From Deinococcus multiflagellatus (GTDB taxonomy: Bacteria; Deinococcota; Deinococci; Deinococcales; Deinococcaceae): a stretch of 64,000 nucleotides of DNA. Location: assembly GCF_020166415.1 (NCBI RefSeq), contig NZ_JAIQXV010000008.1, positions 1 to 64,000 of the forward strand, written 5' to 3'. Positions 42,606-53,241 of this stretch are shown piece by piece (position 1 is the first letter of the stretch; the number at the start of each line of letters is the position of its first letter). Below the pieces are notes generated by a model, which did no database searches, had not been told where the DNA came from, and worked only from the letters and a program-made list of their open reading frames with translations. A program made the translations under genes and the position numbers.

Positions 42606-43578
42606 GCGCGCGCAGGCTGGTTTTACCCTCACAGAATTACTGGTGGGCATGAGCCTGCTGGCAGTGGTCATGATGGTGGCGTTCTCGCTGTTTGACAGCA
42701 GTAACGATCTCGTCGAATCCGACACAGGCCGGATCATGGCCACCCAGAATGCCCAGACAGCCCTGGACATCATGAGCAACGACATGCGTCAGGCCGGCGA
42801 GAACCTGGCCAGCTTGCGCTTGCCGGTGTCAGGGATCGAGTTTGACAACGCGGCCCAGAGCTTGACCGTGCGCCGCGGTATTCCGCCTCTTACTGCGGCA
42901 CAGGTGGGCGCAGCAACCGACATGATCAGTCAGCGACCCGCCCCCCTTGTGGTGTGTAAGGTGACGGCCAACCGTATTGAGGTTGTGGGGCCCTTGCCGG
43001 ATAACACGACGCCAAGCCAGTGTCTTTATCAGGCCCATCCCTCCGGTGACGACAACCGGGTGCGCCCATGGCGGGTATTCTTCGCTTCTCAGAGCAATGC
43101 ACCGCAAGCGGCGCTTCTGTACCGACCAGCCAGCGGCACCACACCTGCCGCCTTCGCCCCCGTGGTCGTCACGACCATTGGCACCATATCGAGCAACGCG
43201 GACGCCACCAAACGTGAATTGTGGTTGGACCTGCGTGACAGTGTCCCCGCTGGATTTTCCAGTTCCAACGGAAGTCAGTTGATTCTGATTGATCAGCGGC
43301 GGTACTGGGTACAAGACAGCGAACTGAAGCTGGCGGTGGCTGGCCAGACCAATGCCCAGGCCCAGACCGTTGCCTTTGATGTAGACAGCTTGGTCCTGAG
43401 CGCGACCCTGACCAACCCCACAGCCACGGTGACCAGCTTGGCCATTAATGGCCCCTGGAACCGCCTGCAGACGGTGGTGGCCACGCTCAAAGCGCGCAGT
43501 GGCCAGGGCCGAAATGCCGCCCGCACTTTCCAGGCCACCGTCTATCCCCGAAATGTTGCCAGTGAGGCCGCGCCATGA
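42595..43578 (+). CDS. minor pilin, PilW type
   Basis: About 327 aa. GFTLTELLVGMSLLAVVMMVAF prepilin motif, then MATQNAQTALDIMSNDMRQAGE, typical of PilW. ATG 42595 overlaps the previous stop by 11 bp. Confidence 0.88.
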   Translation: MNPERAQAGFTLTELLVGMSLLAVVMMVAFSLFDSSNDLVESDTGRIMATQNAQTALDIMSNDMRQAGENLASLRLPVSGIEFDNAAQSLTVRRGIPPLTAAQVGAATDMISQRPAPLVVCKVTANRIEVVGPLPDNTTPSQCLYQAHPSGDDNRVRPWRVFFASQSNAPQAALLYRPASGTTPAAFAPVVVTTIGTISSNADATKRELWLDLRDSVPAGFSSSNGSQLILIDQRRYWVQDSELKLAVAGQTNAQAQTVAFDVDSLVLSATLTNPTATVTSLAINGPWNRLQTVVATLKARSGQGRNAARTFQATVYPRNVASEAAP

Positions 43579-45944
43579 GCTTGCCGCCCACAAAGGAGAC
43601 TGCATTTGTGAAGCCCACCCCTTCGTCACACCTGCCACGCGCGCAGGGGCAGCAGGGTTTCTCCCTGGTGCTGGCCCTAAGCCTGGTGGCCCTGTTGAGC
43701 GTCATGCTCATCACGTACTCCATGCTGACCGTGAACAACGCGCGCACGTCCAGCGCCACTTCACGTGGCAGCGCAGGCTTCTACGCCGCTGAGGCCGCCC
43801 TGAACGCCCGTGCTGACCGGGTCCGCACCCTATTCAAGAGTTTCCGGACCCCCCAGGGCACCCCGCCCAATCCGACCAACGCCTGCAAACCGGGCAACAT
43901 GGGCAGTGATGACATGGCCTGCGAAGAGTCCACCATTGCCGGGCGGAAAGTGGTCAGCTACCTGTGGCGCAGCAAGGACCCTTATCCCATTGTGGTGGCC
44001 GCAGGTGAGCGCTTTGCCGGGTTGGCCGGGGAGGAAACCCCCTACACGGTGCGCAGCCAGGCCCTGAATGCGGCGGGTAACCCTGAAGCCATTGCCAACA
44101 TGACCTTCCGCAGCCGCGTGATTCCCCTGTTCCAGTTCGCGGTGTTCTTTGACAAGGACATGGAGTTCGACAACACCGCCAAGCTGGAATTCACCGGGCC
44201 AATTCACTCGAACGGCAACATTTTTCTGGACTCGGGCGCCGGAAGCGACACGTCGCTGACGCTGAGGGGCCAGGTCACCTCGGCTTACGAGATCTACCGC
44301 CGCCAGAAGCGTGACAATGTCTGTCAGGGTGTGGTCCGTATTGCTGCGCAGAACACCAACTTGGTTGATCTGCCCTGCAACGCCGATGTGAATACGCCGT
44401 ATGACAAGGCGTACTACCGCACCCGCTATGGCGGGACAGTGGAGCCGAATATTGGTGAGCTGGACGTGCCGTCCATCTCTGCCCTGCAGCCCACCGCCTC
44501 GGCGGAGTACTGGCAGAAGGCTGACGTGCGCATTGTGCTTAAGCGCCTGGACGGCGTCAACACCAACAATGGCACCAGTTGGGAGCCTCAGTTTGTCAAC
44601 AGCACTGGTCAGAGGCTTAATCCGGTTGGGTGTACGCAACTGGGCACGGCCCCAATCACGCTGCCTACCAACCCAGCTTTGGGAAGCGCTGTCAGCTACA
44701 CCCAGAGCTTCCGTGACACCCGTGAGGCCCGCTATTGGGATGCTCAACCCGCTCCTGGACCGACCCGCTCAACCAAGACGCTGCTGGAAATTGACGTGAA
44801 GCGGTTGATGGACTGTATCGAGTCGCCGACGAACGCTTCCATCCTCAACATCTCGGGCGGGCTACAGAACAGCACCGAAGGCGGTCTGGTCATCTATATG
44901 ACCTTCGATGACCGTGGGGGAAGCACGGTCGCCACCAGTCTGCTGAGCGTGCCGCTGACGAACGGCAGCAACGGGGCGATTGCCCAGGCCAACCAGCCCG
45001 TGGCCAACAACTACGGCGTGCGCCTGCGCAACGGCGACCTTATCCAGGCCACCTCTGGAAACAAGCCCAAAGGCGTCACCTTCGTGACGGATCAGGCGGT
45101 CTACGTGATGGGCGACTTTAACAGTTCGTCGCCAACCAGCAGCAACTGGGTCCCCACGGCTATTCTGGCGGACAGTTTCAATGTGCTGTCGAAGAACTGG
45201 CTAACAACCCCTGCCAATGGACGGTTTCTGTCTGCCACTGAGCTCGCGAAGAACCCATCGGTTTCGGCGTACGTTAGTCCAGATGCTTACTGGAAAACCA
45301 GTGCGGGCTGGCAAAGCGCTGCGAATGGTTGCGCTAATTCATTACCCTCTGGAGCAACCCCGTTGTATTACGGCACAGAGCAGATTGGAACGCGTACATA
45401 CTGCCTGTACCGCGACGCTGATATGAATGCTCGATTCGCTACTACAGACAGACCAAACGCAGTGTATACAGGCAATCCCAAGGTAACGTCTGCTCAGCTT
45501 TCGGCCCCTCCCACCAGCAACTTCGTGGGGGATGAGAAATCAAGACTGGACCTGAATGCGCGCCTGGCCGACGACACCACCATCAACGCCGCCATCCTGG
45601 CCGGAACCGCGACAACAGTGGCTGAACGGCAGATCTACGACAACCTTGCGTCCAACCTGCAGAGCGGTGGCGTCCACAACATGATGCGTTTCCATGAAGA
45701 GTGGGGCGCCAACGGTGGGCACCCCAATGGCATTCAGCCCTACAACTACCGTGGCTCCCTCGTCAGCCTGGATAAGCCGCTGCACGCCGTCGGGTCTTTC
45801 CAGGTGGGCCAGCCCACATACAACCCGCCGCTGCGTCAATGGAGCTTTGAGGAAAACTTCCGTCAAGTTGCCAAGTTGCCCCCCCTCACGCCCCGCTTCG
45901 TGTACATCAAGCAGGAAAACTTTACCCGCGATTTCGAGCAGTAG
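43575..45944 (+). CDS. PilX-like pilin-associated protein
   Basis: Up to 789 aa, large for a minor pilin. The hydrophobic N-terminus [20 protein letters not shown] has a prepilin-like cleavage site but no Glu at +5, as seen for PilX-like proteins. The large remainder is probably an extracellular beta-rich domain. ATG 43575 overlaps the pilW stop (ATGA); GTG 43608 has a stronger AAAGGAG and may be the real start. A patch at about 45290-45500 has lower GC than the rest. Confidence 0.82.
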   Translation: MSLPPTKETAFVKPTPSSHLPRAQGQQGFSLVLALSLVALLSVMLITYSMLTVNNARTSSATSRGSAGFYAAEAALNARADRVRTLFKSFRTPQGTPPNPTNACKPGNMGSDDMACEESTIAGRKVVSYLWRSKDPYPIVVAAGERFAGLAGEETPYTVRSQALNAAGNPEAIANMTFRSRVIPLFQFAVFFDKDMEFDNTAKLEFTGPIHSNGNIFLDSGAGSDTSLTLRGQVTSAYEIYRRQKRDNVCQGVVRIAAQNTNLVDLPCNADVNTPYDKAYYRTRYGGTVEPNIGELDVPSISALQPTASAEYWQKADVRIVLKRLDGVNTNNGTSWEPQFVNSTGQRLNPVGCTQLGTAPITLPTNPALGSAVSYTQSFRDTREARYWDAQPAPGPTRSTKTLLEIDVKRLMDCIESPTNASILNISGGLQNSTEGGLVIYMTFDDRGGSTVATSLLSVPLTNGSNGAIAQANQPVANNYGVRLRNGDLIQATSGNKPKGVTFVTDQAVYVMGDFNSSSPTSSNWVPTAILADSFNVLSKNWLTTPANGRFLSATELAKNPSVSAYVSPDAYWKTSAGWQSAANGCANSLPSGATPLYYGTEQIGTRTYCLYRDADMNARFATTDRPNAVYTGNPKVTSAQLSAPPTSNFVGDEKSRLDLNARLADDTTINAAILAGTATTVAERQIYDNLASNLQSGGVHNMMRFHEEWGANGGHPNGIQPYNYRGSLVSLDKPLHAVGSFQVGQPTYNPPLRQWSFEENFRQVAKLPPLTPRFVYIKQENFTRDFEQ

Positions 45945-45958
45945 GCGGCGCATCAAAA

Positions 45959-45989
45959 AGGCGGAGGCTCTATGCCTCCGCCTTGTGCT
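45959..45989. terminator. bidirectional terminator between pilX-like gene and obg
   Basis: GGCGGAGGC/GCCTCCGCC stem (45960-45968 with 45974-45982). On the - strand it is followed by TTTTTGATG, ideal for obg; on the + strand by TTGTG. Confidence 0.9.
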
Positions 45990-45994
45990 GCACC

Positions 45995-47338
45995 TTAGCC
46001 CTGCCGCCCTTCCTCATCATCAAAATACTCAAAGCGGAAGGTGCCGATTTCCACCGTGTCCCCTTCGCGGGCGCCAGCGCGCTTGAGGGCGTTGTACAGG
46101 CCCTGGCGCTTGAAGACAGCGCCCAGGTACTCGGCGGCCTCTTCCATGTAGCGCGAGAAACGCACGATGCGTTCCTCGAAGCCGCCCCCATGAATCTCCC
46201 AAACCCGTTCAGGCTGCCCGGTGGTCACGATGCCCGCCCCACGCGCAGGCGGATCCTCGCGGAAGACCACCCGCAGCGGCTCCTCGGCCACCGTGTCCGG
46301 CTCAATGTCCAGGGCGTGCGTCTGGGCCCAGAGCTCGCGGTCAGGCAGCATCTGGAACAGGGCCTCGCGCAGCTCCGGCAGGCCCTGGCCGCCCTTGGCG
46401 CTCACCCGGATCACGGGCAGCCCAAACTGGGCCAGTTCGTCTTCCACCATCACGGCGAGGTCCTCGTCGGTCAGTTCCACCTTGTTCAGGGCCACCAGGG
46501 CCACCTGTTCCAGCAGCGTGGGGTCGTAGGCCTGCAGCTCGGCCTGCAACTGGCGCAGTTCGCCCACCGGATCGCGGGTCACGTCCAGCACATACACCAG
46601 CACGCGCGTGCGGCTGATATGGCGCAGGAATTCCAGGCCCAGCCCCTTGCCCTCGCTGGCACCCTCGATGATGCCGGGGATATCGGCCAGGGTGAAGCGC
46701 TCGTCCAGCGGCTGGCCGTGCCCGTCCAGGCGGTCCACCACGCCCAGGATGGGGGAGAGGGTGGTAAAGGGATAATCGGCAATCGCCGGGTTCGCCCGCG
46801 AGAGGGCCGCCAGCAGGCTGCTCTTGCCCGCGTTGGGGTAGCCCACCAGCCCCACATCGGCAATCAGGCGCAGTTCCAGGCGCACGCGGCGTTTCTGGCC
46901 CGGGGTGCCCAGTTCGGCAAAGCGAGGGGCCTGCCGGGTGCTGCTGGCGAAGGTGCTGTTGCCGCGCCCGCCAGAGCCGCCGCGCGCAATCACCTTTTCC
47001 TGCCCCACCCGCACGAGGTCGGCAATCACGCGCCCGGTGTCCTCGTCAAAGGCGGTGGTGCCCACCGGCACGTCAATGTAAATGTCCTCGCCGTCGGCCC
47101 CCTGGCGCAGGCGGCCTTCGCCGTAGGCGCCGTTGGGCGCCTTGAACTTGCGCTTGCCCACCAGCCGCTCCAGGCTCTCGACGCCTTCAATGGCGCGCAG
47201 GATGACGCTGCCCCCCCGGCCGCCGTGGCCGCCGTCGGGGCCACCCTTTTCCATGTACTTGGCGCGGTGGAAGGACATGCTGCCGTCCCCGCCGTTGCCG
47301 GCGGCCACCTCAATTTTCAGAACATCTCGGAACGCCAC
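45995..47338 (-). CDS. obg: ribosome-associated GTPase Obg
   Basis: 447 aa. Obg fold with Gly-rich N-terminus ([27 protein letters not shown]), then GTPase motifs [34 protein letters not shown], and a C-terminal OCT domain (about 350-430) with a basic-acidic tail. GTG 47338 with AAAGGAG 5 nt upstream. Unusual gap: rpmA and rplU are separated from obg by a membrane-protein gene and a terminator. Confidence 0.96.
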   Translation of the reverse strand: MAFRDVLKIEVAAGNGGDGSMSFHRAKYMEKGGPDGGHGGRGGSVILRAIEGVESLERLVGKRKFKAPNGAYGEGRLRQGADGEDIYIDVPVGTTAFDEDTGRVIADLVRVGQEKVIARGGSGGRGNSTFASSTRQAPRFAELGTPGQKRRVRLELRLIADVGLVGYPNAGKSSLLAALSRANPAIADYPFTTLSPILGVVDRLDGHGQPLDERFTLADIPGIIEGASEGKGLGLEFLRHISRTRVLVYVLDVTRDPVGELRQLQAELQAYDPTLLEQVALVALNKVELTDEDLAVMVEDELAQFGLPVIRVSAKGGQGLPELREALFQMLPDRELWAQTHALDIEPDTVAEEPLRVVFREDPPARGAGIVTTGQPERVWEIHGGGFEERIVRFSRYMEEAAEYLGAVFKRQGLYNALKRAGAREGDTVEIGTFRFEYFDDEEGRQG

Positions 47339-47455
47339 AATCACTCCTTTACGCGCGTCCGGCACGCGCCGGCAACGCGAACGCAGCCTGACCACACGCA
47401 GGGCCACACCCAGGCGGGCGGGCGCGGCGGTCAGGCCGCAACGCCTGCCAGTCTA

Positions 47456-48307
47456 TCAGGGAAGTGCCCCCGCGCTCCGGCGCTCAGCCCTGTGCCGCCG
47501 GCGCCGCGCCGCCAGACTGAGGCCCAGCACGGTCAGCGCGGCGGCGCCCAGGGTCCAGCCAGGGGCGGCCCATAGGGCGTCCCCAACACTCAGCGCCAGC
47601 ATGGCCAGAAAGGGGGCCAGCAGCATCGCCCAGAACAGGCTGCTGCCCAGCGACACCCACCACGCCTCCTGGCCGGCGCGCAGCACGGCCCTGGGCAGCG
47701 TCCCCAGCACCTCCAGCGTCAGCCAACCCACCAGGCTCAGGGCCACCACGGCGCCGGCCGACTCCAGTGGGCCCAGGTCAAGGGTGCGCAACACCACGGC
47801 GTTCAGGCCCCCCAGGACCAACCCCAGGCCCGCCAGCATGCGGGACCCGGGCGCCGCCGCCAGGAGGGCCAGTGCGGCGGCAAAGAGGCCCAGCCCCGCC
47901 ACCCACATAACCCTCGTCAGCAGCGGCGACCTCGCCCGTGGCGGTGGAGGCAACGGCGTCGGGGACAGTGGCCAGCGGTACAGCCGCCCCGATGCAGAGG
48001 TGAGGGTGACTTCAAACCCCTCCTCGGTGGCCGGGCGCAGGCGGATGACACTGTCGCTGGCAAAGGGCAAACGGGCCAGTTCTGGCACGGCCTGGGCGCA
48101 GGACCGCCCTTCCCAGGCGGCGGGCAGTTGAGGGGTCGGCGAGTCCAGCTGCCTCTGGGCCAGGGCAACCACGCAGCGGCGCAGGGTGTTCTGGGCGCCC
48201 ACCTCCAGCGCCTCACGCCGGGCTGCGTCGGGGGCGGGGACGGGGGACGCGGCGAGGGCGGCCCCGGTGCCAAGCAGCAGGGCCACGCTCAGGAGGCGGG
48301 AGGACAC
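47456..48307 (-). CDS. predicted secreted/membrane protein of unknown function
   Basis: About 283 aa. Signal-like N-terminus ([19 protein letters not shown]), an outer domain (about 25-120) with a Cys in [10 protein letters not shown] and another in GRSCAQA, then about five membrane helices from residue 130. Not recognised. GTG 48307 is preceded by TACAAC, close to a -10. Inserted between rpmA and obg. Confidence 0.65.
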   Translation of the reverse strand: MSSRLLSVALLLGTGAALAASPVPAPDAARREALEVGAQNTLRRCVVALAQRQLDSPTPQLPAAWEGRSCAQAVPELARLPFASDSVIRLRPATEEGFEVTLTSASGRLYRWPLSPTPLPPPPRARSPLLTRVMWVAGLGLFAAALALLAAAPGSRMLAGLGLVLGGLNAVVLRTLDLGPLESAGAVVALSLVGWLTLEVLGTLPRAVLRAGQEAWWVSLGSSLFWAMLLAPFLAMLALSVGDALWAAPGWTLGAAALTVLGLSLAARRRRHRAERRSAGALP

Positions 48308-48334
48308 GCCTTTTGTTGTACCGCGCCTGGGCCA

Positions 48335-48368
48335 TGAAAAGAGCCGGCGACCACAGGGGGTCACCGGC
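48335..48368 (-). terminator. Rho-independent terminator of rplU-rpmA
   Basis: On the - strand GCCGGTGACC pairs with GGTCGCCGGC, then TCTTTTC. Confidence 0.88.
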
Positions 48369-48387
48369 CCAGATGCGCTGAGCAGAC

Positions 48388-48660
48388 TCAGTCAGCGGCG
48401 GTTTCGGTGGGCACTTCAATGCTGATGAAGCGGCCCTTGGTGCCACGGTTGGTAAACACGACCTTGCCGCTTTCCAGAGCGAACAGGGTGTGGTCGCGGC
48501 CCATGCCCACGTTGGGGCCAGCCTTGAACTTGGTGCCGCGCTGACGCACCAGGATGTTGCCGGCCAGCACCTGCTCGCCGCCGAACTTCTTCACGCCCAG
48601 GTACTTGGGATTGCTGTCACGGCCGTTCTTGGACGAGCCGACGCCTTTCTTGTGTGCCAT
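48388..48660 (-). CDS. rpmA: 50S ribosomal protein L27
   Basis: 90 aa. [29 protein letters not shown] start, [23 protein letters not shown] core. No Firmicute-type N-terminal cleavage extension. GAGGTGA upstream. 11 bp after rplU. Confidence 0.98.
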   Translation of the reverse strand: MAHKKGVGSSKNGRDSNPKYLGVKKFGGEQVLAGNILVRQRGTKFKAGPNVGMGRDHTLFALESGKVVFTNRGTKGRFISIEVPTETAAD

Positions 48661-48671
48661 TTCAGTTCACC

Positions 48672-48974
48672 TCAGCCTTTGATGCCCAGAATCTTGATGG
48701 CGGTGTAGTCCTGACGGTGGCCGGTGCGGCGGCGGTACTGGATGCCGCTCTTATACTTGCGCACGTAGATCTTGGGGCCACGGCCGTGCTCGACCACTTC
48801 GGCGCTGACCGTGAACTTGCCGGCCGCTTCACCGAAGGTCGCCTGCTCGCCGCCCACAAAGATGGGGGTCAGGTCCAGCTTGTCGCCGGCCTCGCCCTTC
48901 AGGCTCTCGACGCGGATCACGTCGCCTTCCTGCACGCGGTACTGCTTCCCGCCGGTCTGAATGATTGCAAACAT
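48672..48974 (-). CDS. rplU: 50S ribosomal protein L21
   Basis: 100 aa. [18 protein letters not shown] start, [26 protein letters not shown] signature. AGGAGG 7 nt before the ATG. Confidence 0.98.
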   Translation of the reverse strand: MFAIIQTGGKQYRVQEGDVIRVESLKGEAGDKLDLTPIFVGGEQATFGEAAGKFTVSAEVVEHGRGPKIYVRKYKSGIQYRRRTGHRQDYTAIKILGIKG

Positions 48975-49364
48975 CTTTGTTCCTCCTGCCGCGCGCCCGG
49001 ACAAGACGCTGCTTGTCGGGCGGCTCTGGCTGCGTTCGTTGCCCCCGCGCCTTGGCGGGTCACCAAGAGCGGAGTGTACCACAGCGGGAAGCGCAACGGG
49101 AACGCCACCCGTGGCCGGGGCGGTCAGGCACCAGGGCACGGGGGCAGCAGGCAAACGCGGCGTCTGGCGCGAAGGGGCGCGGCCAGGGGGGCGTAGATTG
49201 CGTGCAGGTTCCCGTGTCTGGAACGTGTCCTCGCGGTACACGTAGGCTCGCGGGGGCGCGAGTCGGTGTGCGTCTGACCTCCGGCGCTGGCTGCCTTTGA
49301 AGAGCGGCGCAGCGGTCCCGGGCAGCATACCACGCCTGGGGGCCCCAGCGGGAACGCCCGGCCG
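48975..49364. other. 390-bp rplU leader and spacer
   Basis: Holds an extended -10 promoter for rplU (TGgTACACT at about 49073-49081 on the - strand), a leader of roughly 90 nt, and a hairpin (GCCCGGACAAG 48995-49005 with CTTGTCGGGC 49012-49021) near the SD, possibly for L21 autoregulation. The rest shows no gene. Confidence 0.55.
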
Positions 49365-49748
49365 GTGCAGCGCGTACTGAAGGGCGTGATCAAGCGGATT
49401 CGTGCGGTGTGGCGCGACGCCCTGGCCCTGCTGTTCGCCCTGGGGGACCGGCAGACCCCCACCAGTGCCCGGCTGCTGGCCCTGGGGGCGCTGGCCTACG
49501 CCCTGCTGCCCCTGGACCTGTTGCCCGACCTCACCCCGGTGCTGGGCCTGGCCGACGACGCCCTGGTGGTGCCGGGGTTGCTGGCGCTGGCGGCGCGCAC
49601 CCTGCCGGCCCCCGTATACCACGCCGCCCAGGGGCGCAGTCTGGCCCTGCAGCGCCGCCTGCCGTGGCTGGTGCCTGCCGTGGTCCTGGGGGCCCTGGGG
49701 ACGGCGGGGCTGCTGGGCTGGGCGCTGTGGCAGGCCCTGGCGGGCTAA
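49365..49748 (+). CDS. DUF1232 membrane protein (YkvA type)
   Basis: 127 aa. TPTSARLLALGALAYALLPLDLLPDLTPVLGLADDALVV matches the DUF1232 membrane hairpin (PxDLxPD), with a second helix pair at the end. Function unknown. GTG 49365 is used; GTG 49386 is possible. No promoter is obvious. Confidence 0.75.
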   Translation: MQRVLKGVIKRIRAVWRDALALLFALGDRQTPTSARLLALGALAYALLPLDLLPDLTPVLGLADDALVVPGLLALAARTLPAPVYHAAQGRSLALQRRLPWLVPAVVLGALGTAGLLGWALWQALAG

Positions 49749-49763
49749 GCGGGGCCGGCCCGC

Positions 49764-49795
49764 TGTAACCCCCCATTAACCGAAGCGACTACACT
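49764..49795 (+). promoter_or_regulatory. TAACC direct repeat (11-bp period) and -10 before the regulator
   Basis: TGTAACC (49764-49770) and ATTAACC (49775-49781) repeat with 11-bp period, then TACACT (49790-49795), 10 nt before ATG 49806. The spacing is that of OmpR-family sites, suggesting autoregulation. Confidence 0.55.
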
Positions 49796-49805
49796 CGGGG
49801 CTCAG

Positions 49806-50468
49806 ATGAGACTGCTGCTCGTGGAGGACGACGCCCGCATTGCGCAGCCCACCGCCAGCGCGCTGCGTGAGGCCGGGTACGCCGTCACCTGGGCGCAGAC
49901 GGGGCCGGAGGGCCTGGAGCAGGCGGCCCTGGGCGACTTTCCACTGGTGGTGCTGGACGTGATGCTGCCCGGGATGGACGGCTTTGCGGTGGCCCGCGAA
50001 CTGCGTGCCCAGGGCAGCGCCGCCGCCATTCTGTTCCTGACCGCGCGCGGCGAGCTGACCGACCGGGTGGAGGGCCTGGACCTGGGAGGCGACGCTTATC
50101 TGGTCAAGCCGTTTGCCATGCCCGAACTGCTGGCCACCCTGCGCGCGCTGTCGCGCCGGGAGCGGGGGCAGGGGGCGCCGCGCGTGGCCTTTGCCGGGGG
50201 GCGCGGCCTGCTGGACACGGTGGCCCGCACGGTGGTCTGGGACGGGCAGGAGGTGGCCGTGACCGGGCGCGAGTACGCCCTGCTGGAAACCCTGGCGCTG
50301 GCCCCCGAACGCTGGTTCACCCGCGAGGACCTGATTGACCGCGTGTGGGGCCCTGCCTTTGAGGGCGAGGCCCGGATTGTGGACGTGTACGTGCGCTACG
50401 TGCGGCGCAAGCTCGCCCCCGAGGCCATCAGCTCCGAGCGGGGGCGGGGTTACCGGGTGGAGCGCTGA
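49806..50468 (+). CDS. OmpR-family response regulator
   Basis: 220 aa. Receiver (LLLVEDD, phospho-Asp in [17 protein letters not shown]), winged helix ([36 protein letters not shown]). Kinase follows 7 bp later. Confidence 0.93.
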   Translation: MRLLLVEDDARIAQPTASALREAGYAVTWAQTGPEGLEQAALGDFPLVVLDVMLPGMDGFAVARELRAQGSAAAILFLTARGELTDRVEGLDLGGDAYLVKPFAMPELLATLRALSRRERGQGAPRVAFAGGRGLLDTVARTVVWDGQEVAVTGREYALLETLALAPERWFTREDLIDRVWGPAFEGEARIVDVYVRYVRRKLAPEAISSERGRGYRVER

Positions 50469-50475
50469 AGCCACC

Positions 50476-51903
50476 ATGCGCCGCCTCCACTTACGGCTGA
50501 CCCTGCGCGCCCAGCTGGCCCTGTGGGCGGCGCTGGCCACCGGCCTCGCCGTGGCCCTGGTGGCGGGCGGGCTGTACGTGGCGGTCAGCGGCTTTCTGCG
50601 GCAGGCGCAGGCGCAGCGTCTGAACAGCGCCGTGGAAGTGGTGCAGGGCCGGGTGGAGGACCTGCTGCGCCCCCGCCGCCCCGGCGAGGGCGGGCCGGAC
50701 GACCTGCTGCCCTCGCTGCTGGGGGTGGCCACGGTTTCGCAGGCGGACCTGGAACGCATTGCCCGTGCGGTGGACGGCGAAGGTCTGGCCCTGCGGGTGG
50801 TGGCGCTGCAGGGGGGCGAACTGCAGGCGGTGGGCACAGCGGGCTTTCCGGCGCTCTTCCTGCAGACCCTGGCGCCGGGCCTGCACGGCACCCCGGACGG
50901 CGCGGCGCTGCTGCTGGTGAGGCCGCTGCGGGGCAACGCCCTGCTGCAGATTGCCCTGGACACCCGCGCCCTGAACGAGGCGCGGCGGGCGTTTGGGCGC
51001 GCACTGACCCTGCTGCTGCCCCTGGCCGTGGCCCTGTCGCTGCTGGTGGGGTGGCTGGTCGCAGGGCGGCTGCTGCGCCCGGTGCGCGCCCTGGAAACAG
51101 CGGCCCGAGCGGTGGGGGCGGGCGGCGACCTGCGCCGCCCCCTGCCCGGGGCGGGCGAGGGCGACGAACTGGCGCGGCTGGCCCTGACCCTGCAGGGCGC
51201 CTTCGCCCGGCTGGCCGACGCCCGCGAGCGCGAACAGGGCTTCCTGCGCGCCGCCGCCCACGACCTCAGAAGTCCGCTGGCCGCCCTGACCGCCCGGGTG
51301 GAAGGCAGCCTCGCCCGCGAGCGCGACGCCGAGCGCTACCGCAGCGAGCTGCAGGAAATTGGCACGGACATCGCGCGGCTCTCCACCCTGGCCAACCACC
51401 TGCTGCTGCTGGCGCGCGACCCGGCAGCCGTGCAGCGCGCGCCTGTCCCGCTGCGCGAGCTGGCCGCCGACGCCGTGGACCGCGCCCGCGAACTGGACCC
51501 CCTGGCCGATGTGGACCTGCATGCCCCGCAGGCCGTGACCGTGCCCGGCGACCGGGTGCTGCTGGGGCAGGCCATCTGGAACCTCACCACGAACGCGGTG
51601 CGCCACGCCCCGGGCGCCGCAGTCACGGTGGCGGTAGAAGCCAGGGAAGGGGGCGCCATGGTGACCGTCACCGACGACGGCCCCGGCGTGGACGCGGCCA
51701 CCCTGGCCCGGCTGGGCGAGGCGTTCTTCCGGCCCGACGCCAGCCGCAGCCTGGATACCGGCGGGCACGGCCTGGGGCTGGCGCTGGCGCGGCAGGTGGC
51801 GGCGCTGCACGGCGGTACGCTGAGCCTGCGCAGCGCGCCGGGGCAGGGCTTTTGCGCGCAGCTGCACCTGCCGGCGGCCGGGCCGGCGCGTCTGGTACCC
51901 TGA
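50476..51903 (+). CDS. membrane sensor histidine kinase
   Basis: 475 aa. Helix 1 (18-40), periplasmic domain to about 170, helix 2 (LTLLLPLAVALSLLVGWLV), HAMP, H box RAAAHDLRSPLAAL, N box WNLTTNAVRHA, DDGPGV, and GHGLGLALARQ. Partner of the regulator at 49806. Confidence 0.94.
   Translation: MRRLHLRLTLRAQLALWAALATGLAVALVAGGLYVAVSGFLRQAQAQRLNSAVEVVQGRVEDLLRPRRPGEGGPDDLLPSLLGVATVSQADLERIARAVDGEGLALRVVALQGGELQAVGTAGFPALFLQTLAPGLHGTPDGAALLLVRPLRGNALLQIALDTRALNEARRAFGRALTLLLPLAVALSLLVGWLVAGRLLRPVRALETAARAVGAGGDLRRPLPGAGEGDELARLALTLQGAFARLADAREREQGFLRAAAHDLRSPLAALTARVEGSLARERDAERYRSELQEIGTDIARLSTLANHLLLLARDPAAVQRAPVPLRELAADAVDRARELDPLADVDLHAPQAVTVPGDRVLLGQAIWNLTTNAVRHAPGAAVTVAVEAREGGAMVTVTDDGPGVDAATLARLGEAFFRPDASRSLDTGGHGLGLALARQVAALHGGTLSLRSAPGQGFCAQLHLPAAGPARLVP
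51896..51901 (+). promoter_or_regulatory. -10 element (TACCCT) in the kinase stop region
   Basis: TACCCT overlaps the kinase stop and ends 8 nt before ATG 51910. Confidence 0.5.
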
Positions 51904-51909
51904 GCCGCA

Positions 51910-52713
51910 ATGAATATCCAAGGCGAAGCGCACTGGAGCGCGGTGGTGCTGGGCGGCGGCGATCCCGGCGACCCCTTCGCGGCGGCGCACGGCGTGAAGG
52001 TCAAGCCCCTGATTCCGGTGGCGGGCCTGACCATGGCCGAGCGGGTGCTGCGGGCCCTGCGCGGCAGCGGGCAGGTGGCGCGCGTGGCCTATGTGGGCCC
52101 CACCACCCCCGCCCTGGACCCCTGGATTGACGAGCGGGTCACCGACCACGGCACCCTGCTGAGCAACCTCGAAGCCGGTGTGGAGGCCCTGCGCGCCGCT
52201 GGACTGCAGCCCGGCGAGCGGGTGCTGGTGGTCACCGCCGACATTCCGCTGCTGAGCGCCGAACAGGTGCGCGACGTGCTGCGCGCGGCCCCGGACGCCG
52301 CGCTGGTGTACCCGGTGGTGCGCCGCGAGGCCTGTGAGGCGGCGTTTCCCGGCGTGAAACGCACCTACGCCCGCCTGAAAGACGGCGTGTTCACGGGGGG
52401 CAACCTCTTTCTGCTGGACCCGGCCCTGATCGGGCAGTTCCTGCCCCGGTTGCGCGAGGTACTGGCCGCCCGCAAGGCCCCGCTGCGGCTGGCCGCCCTG
52501 ATCGGCCCCGGCATTCTGCTGCGGCTGATCACCGGGCGCCTGAGCGTGGCGGCGCTGGAAGCGAAAGTCTCGGCGCTGCTGGGGGTCACGGCGCGCGCCC
52601 TGGTCACGCCGCACGCGGCAGTGGGCACCGATGTGGACAAGGACAGCGACCTTGAACTGGTGGCCCGGCACCTCACCGGGGCGGCCAGCGACCCCGCCCA
52701 GCCGCCGGCCTGA
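51910..52713 (+). CDS. MobA/GlmU-like nucleotidyltransferase
   Basis: 267 aa. [13 protein letters not shown] is a diverged nucleotide-binding loop, [14 protein letters not shown] (K before LIP), [14 protein letters not shown] metal site, and [15 protein letters not shown]. It activates some small molecule with an NTP; substrate unknown. Possibly leaderless. Confidence 0.8.
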   Translation: MNIQGEAHWSAVVLGGGDPGDPFAAAHGVKVKPLIPVAGLTMAERVLRALRGSGQVARVAYVGPTTPALDPWIDERVTDHGTLLSNLEAGVEALRAAGLQPGERVLVVTADIPLLSAEQVRDVLRAAPDAALVYPVVRREACEAAFPGVKRTYARLKDGVFTGGNLFLLDPALIGQFLPRLREVLAARKAPLRLAALIGPGILLRLITGRLSVAALEAKVSALLGVTARALVTPHAAVGTDVDKDSDLELVARHLTGAASDPAQPPA

Positions 52714-52821
52714 ACCGCGCGCCAATCCTGACCCAGGGAGTCGGTTTTGCGCGCCTGAACGTGAAAAACGTCCAGGCATCCTCTGGGGTTTCGCCCTTGC
52801 AGCGGCCCCTTGCCGTGTGCA

Positions 52822-52827
52822 TACTGT
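52822..52827 (+). promoter_or_regulatory. -10 element (TACTGT), leaderless ferredoxin
   Basis: TACTGT ends 5 nt before ATG 52833; TTGCAG lies 19 bp upstream as a possible -35. Confidence 0.6.
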
Positions 52828-52832
52828 CCCCC

Positions 52833-53069
52833 ATGCCTCACGTGATCGTCAGCCCCTGCATCGGTGTCAAGGACCAGGCTTGCACCGAGGTCTGCCCGGT
52901 GGAATGCATTTACGACGGTGGTGACCAGTTTGTCATTCACCCCGACGAATGCATTGACTGCGGCGCGTGCGTGCCCGCCTGCCCGGTGAGCGCCATCTTC
53001 CCCGAAGAGGACGTGCCCGGCGGCGAGGAAGAGTTCATCGTCAAGAACCGCGCCCACTTCGGGCTCTAA
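52833..53069 (+). CDS. 7Fe or 8Fe ferredoxin
   Basis: 78 aa. CIGVKDQACTEVCPVECI and CIDCGACVPACPVSAIFPEED hold the Cys ligands of two clusters; the first cluster pattern (C-x7-C-x3-C-P) fits a 3Fe-4S site and the second (C-x2-C-x2-C-x3-C-P) a 4Fe-4S site. Electron carrier. Confidence 0.95.
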   Translation: MPHVIVSPCIGVKDQACTEVCPVECIYDGGDQFVIHPDECIDCGACVPACPVSAIFPEEDVPGGEEEFIVKNRAHFGL

Positions 53070-53111
53070 GCCCCGCTGCCGGTTCGTGCCGGCCCCCCCC
53101 TGCCACCTGCT

Positions 53112-53144
53112 GGCCCTCTCCACCCGCTGGGGAGGGCCTTCGCC
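53112..53144 (+). terminator. terminator of the ferredoxin gene
   Basis: GGCCCTC...GAGGGCC stem with 53112-53138, then TTCGCCTT. Confidence 0.75.
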
Positions 53145-53151
53145 TTGGCCC

Positions 53152-53181
53152 TTGCCGCCCTGCGCCCGGCGGGGCTAGCAT
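53152..53181 (+). promoter_or_regulatory. corA leader promoter
   Basis: TTGCCG (53152-53157), 18 bp, TAGCAT (53176-53181). The first leader ORF starts about 60 nt downstream. Confidence 0.65.
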
Positions 53182-53241
53182 GGCAGCGCTGCGCCGGAAG
53201 TCGACGCGCTGAAGCCTGTGAAGCACAAGGGAGGTGATGAC

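Noticed and set aside
50491..52779. 762-aa - strand open frame opposite the kinase and nucleotidyltransferase
   Set aside because: Shadow of real genes with full motif sets on the + strand.
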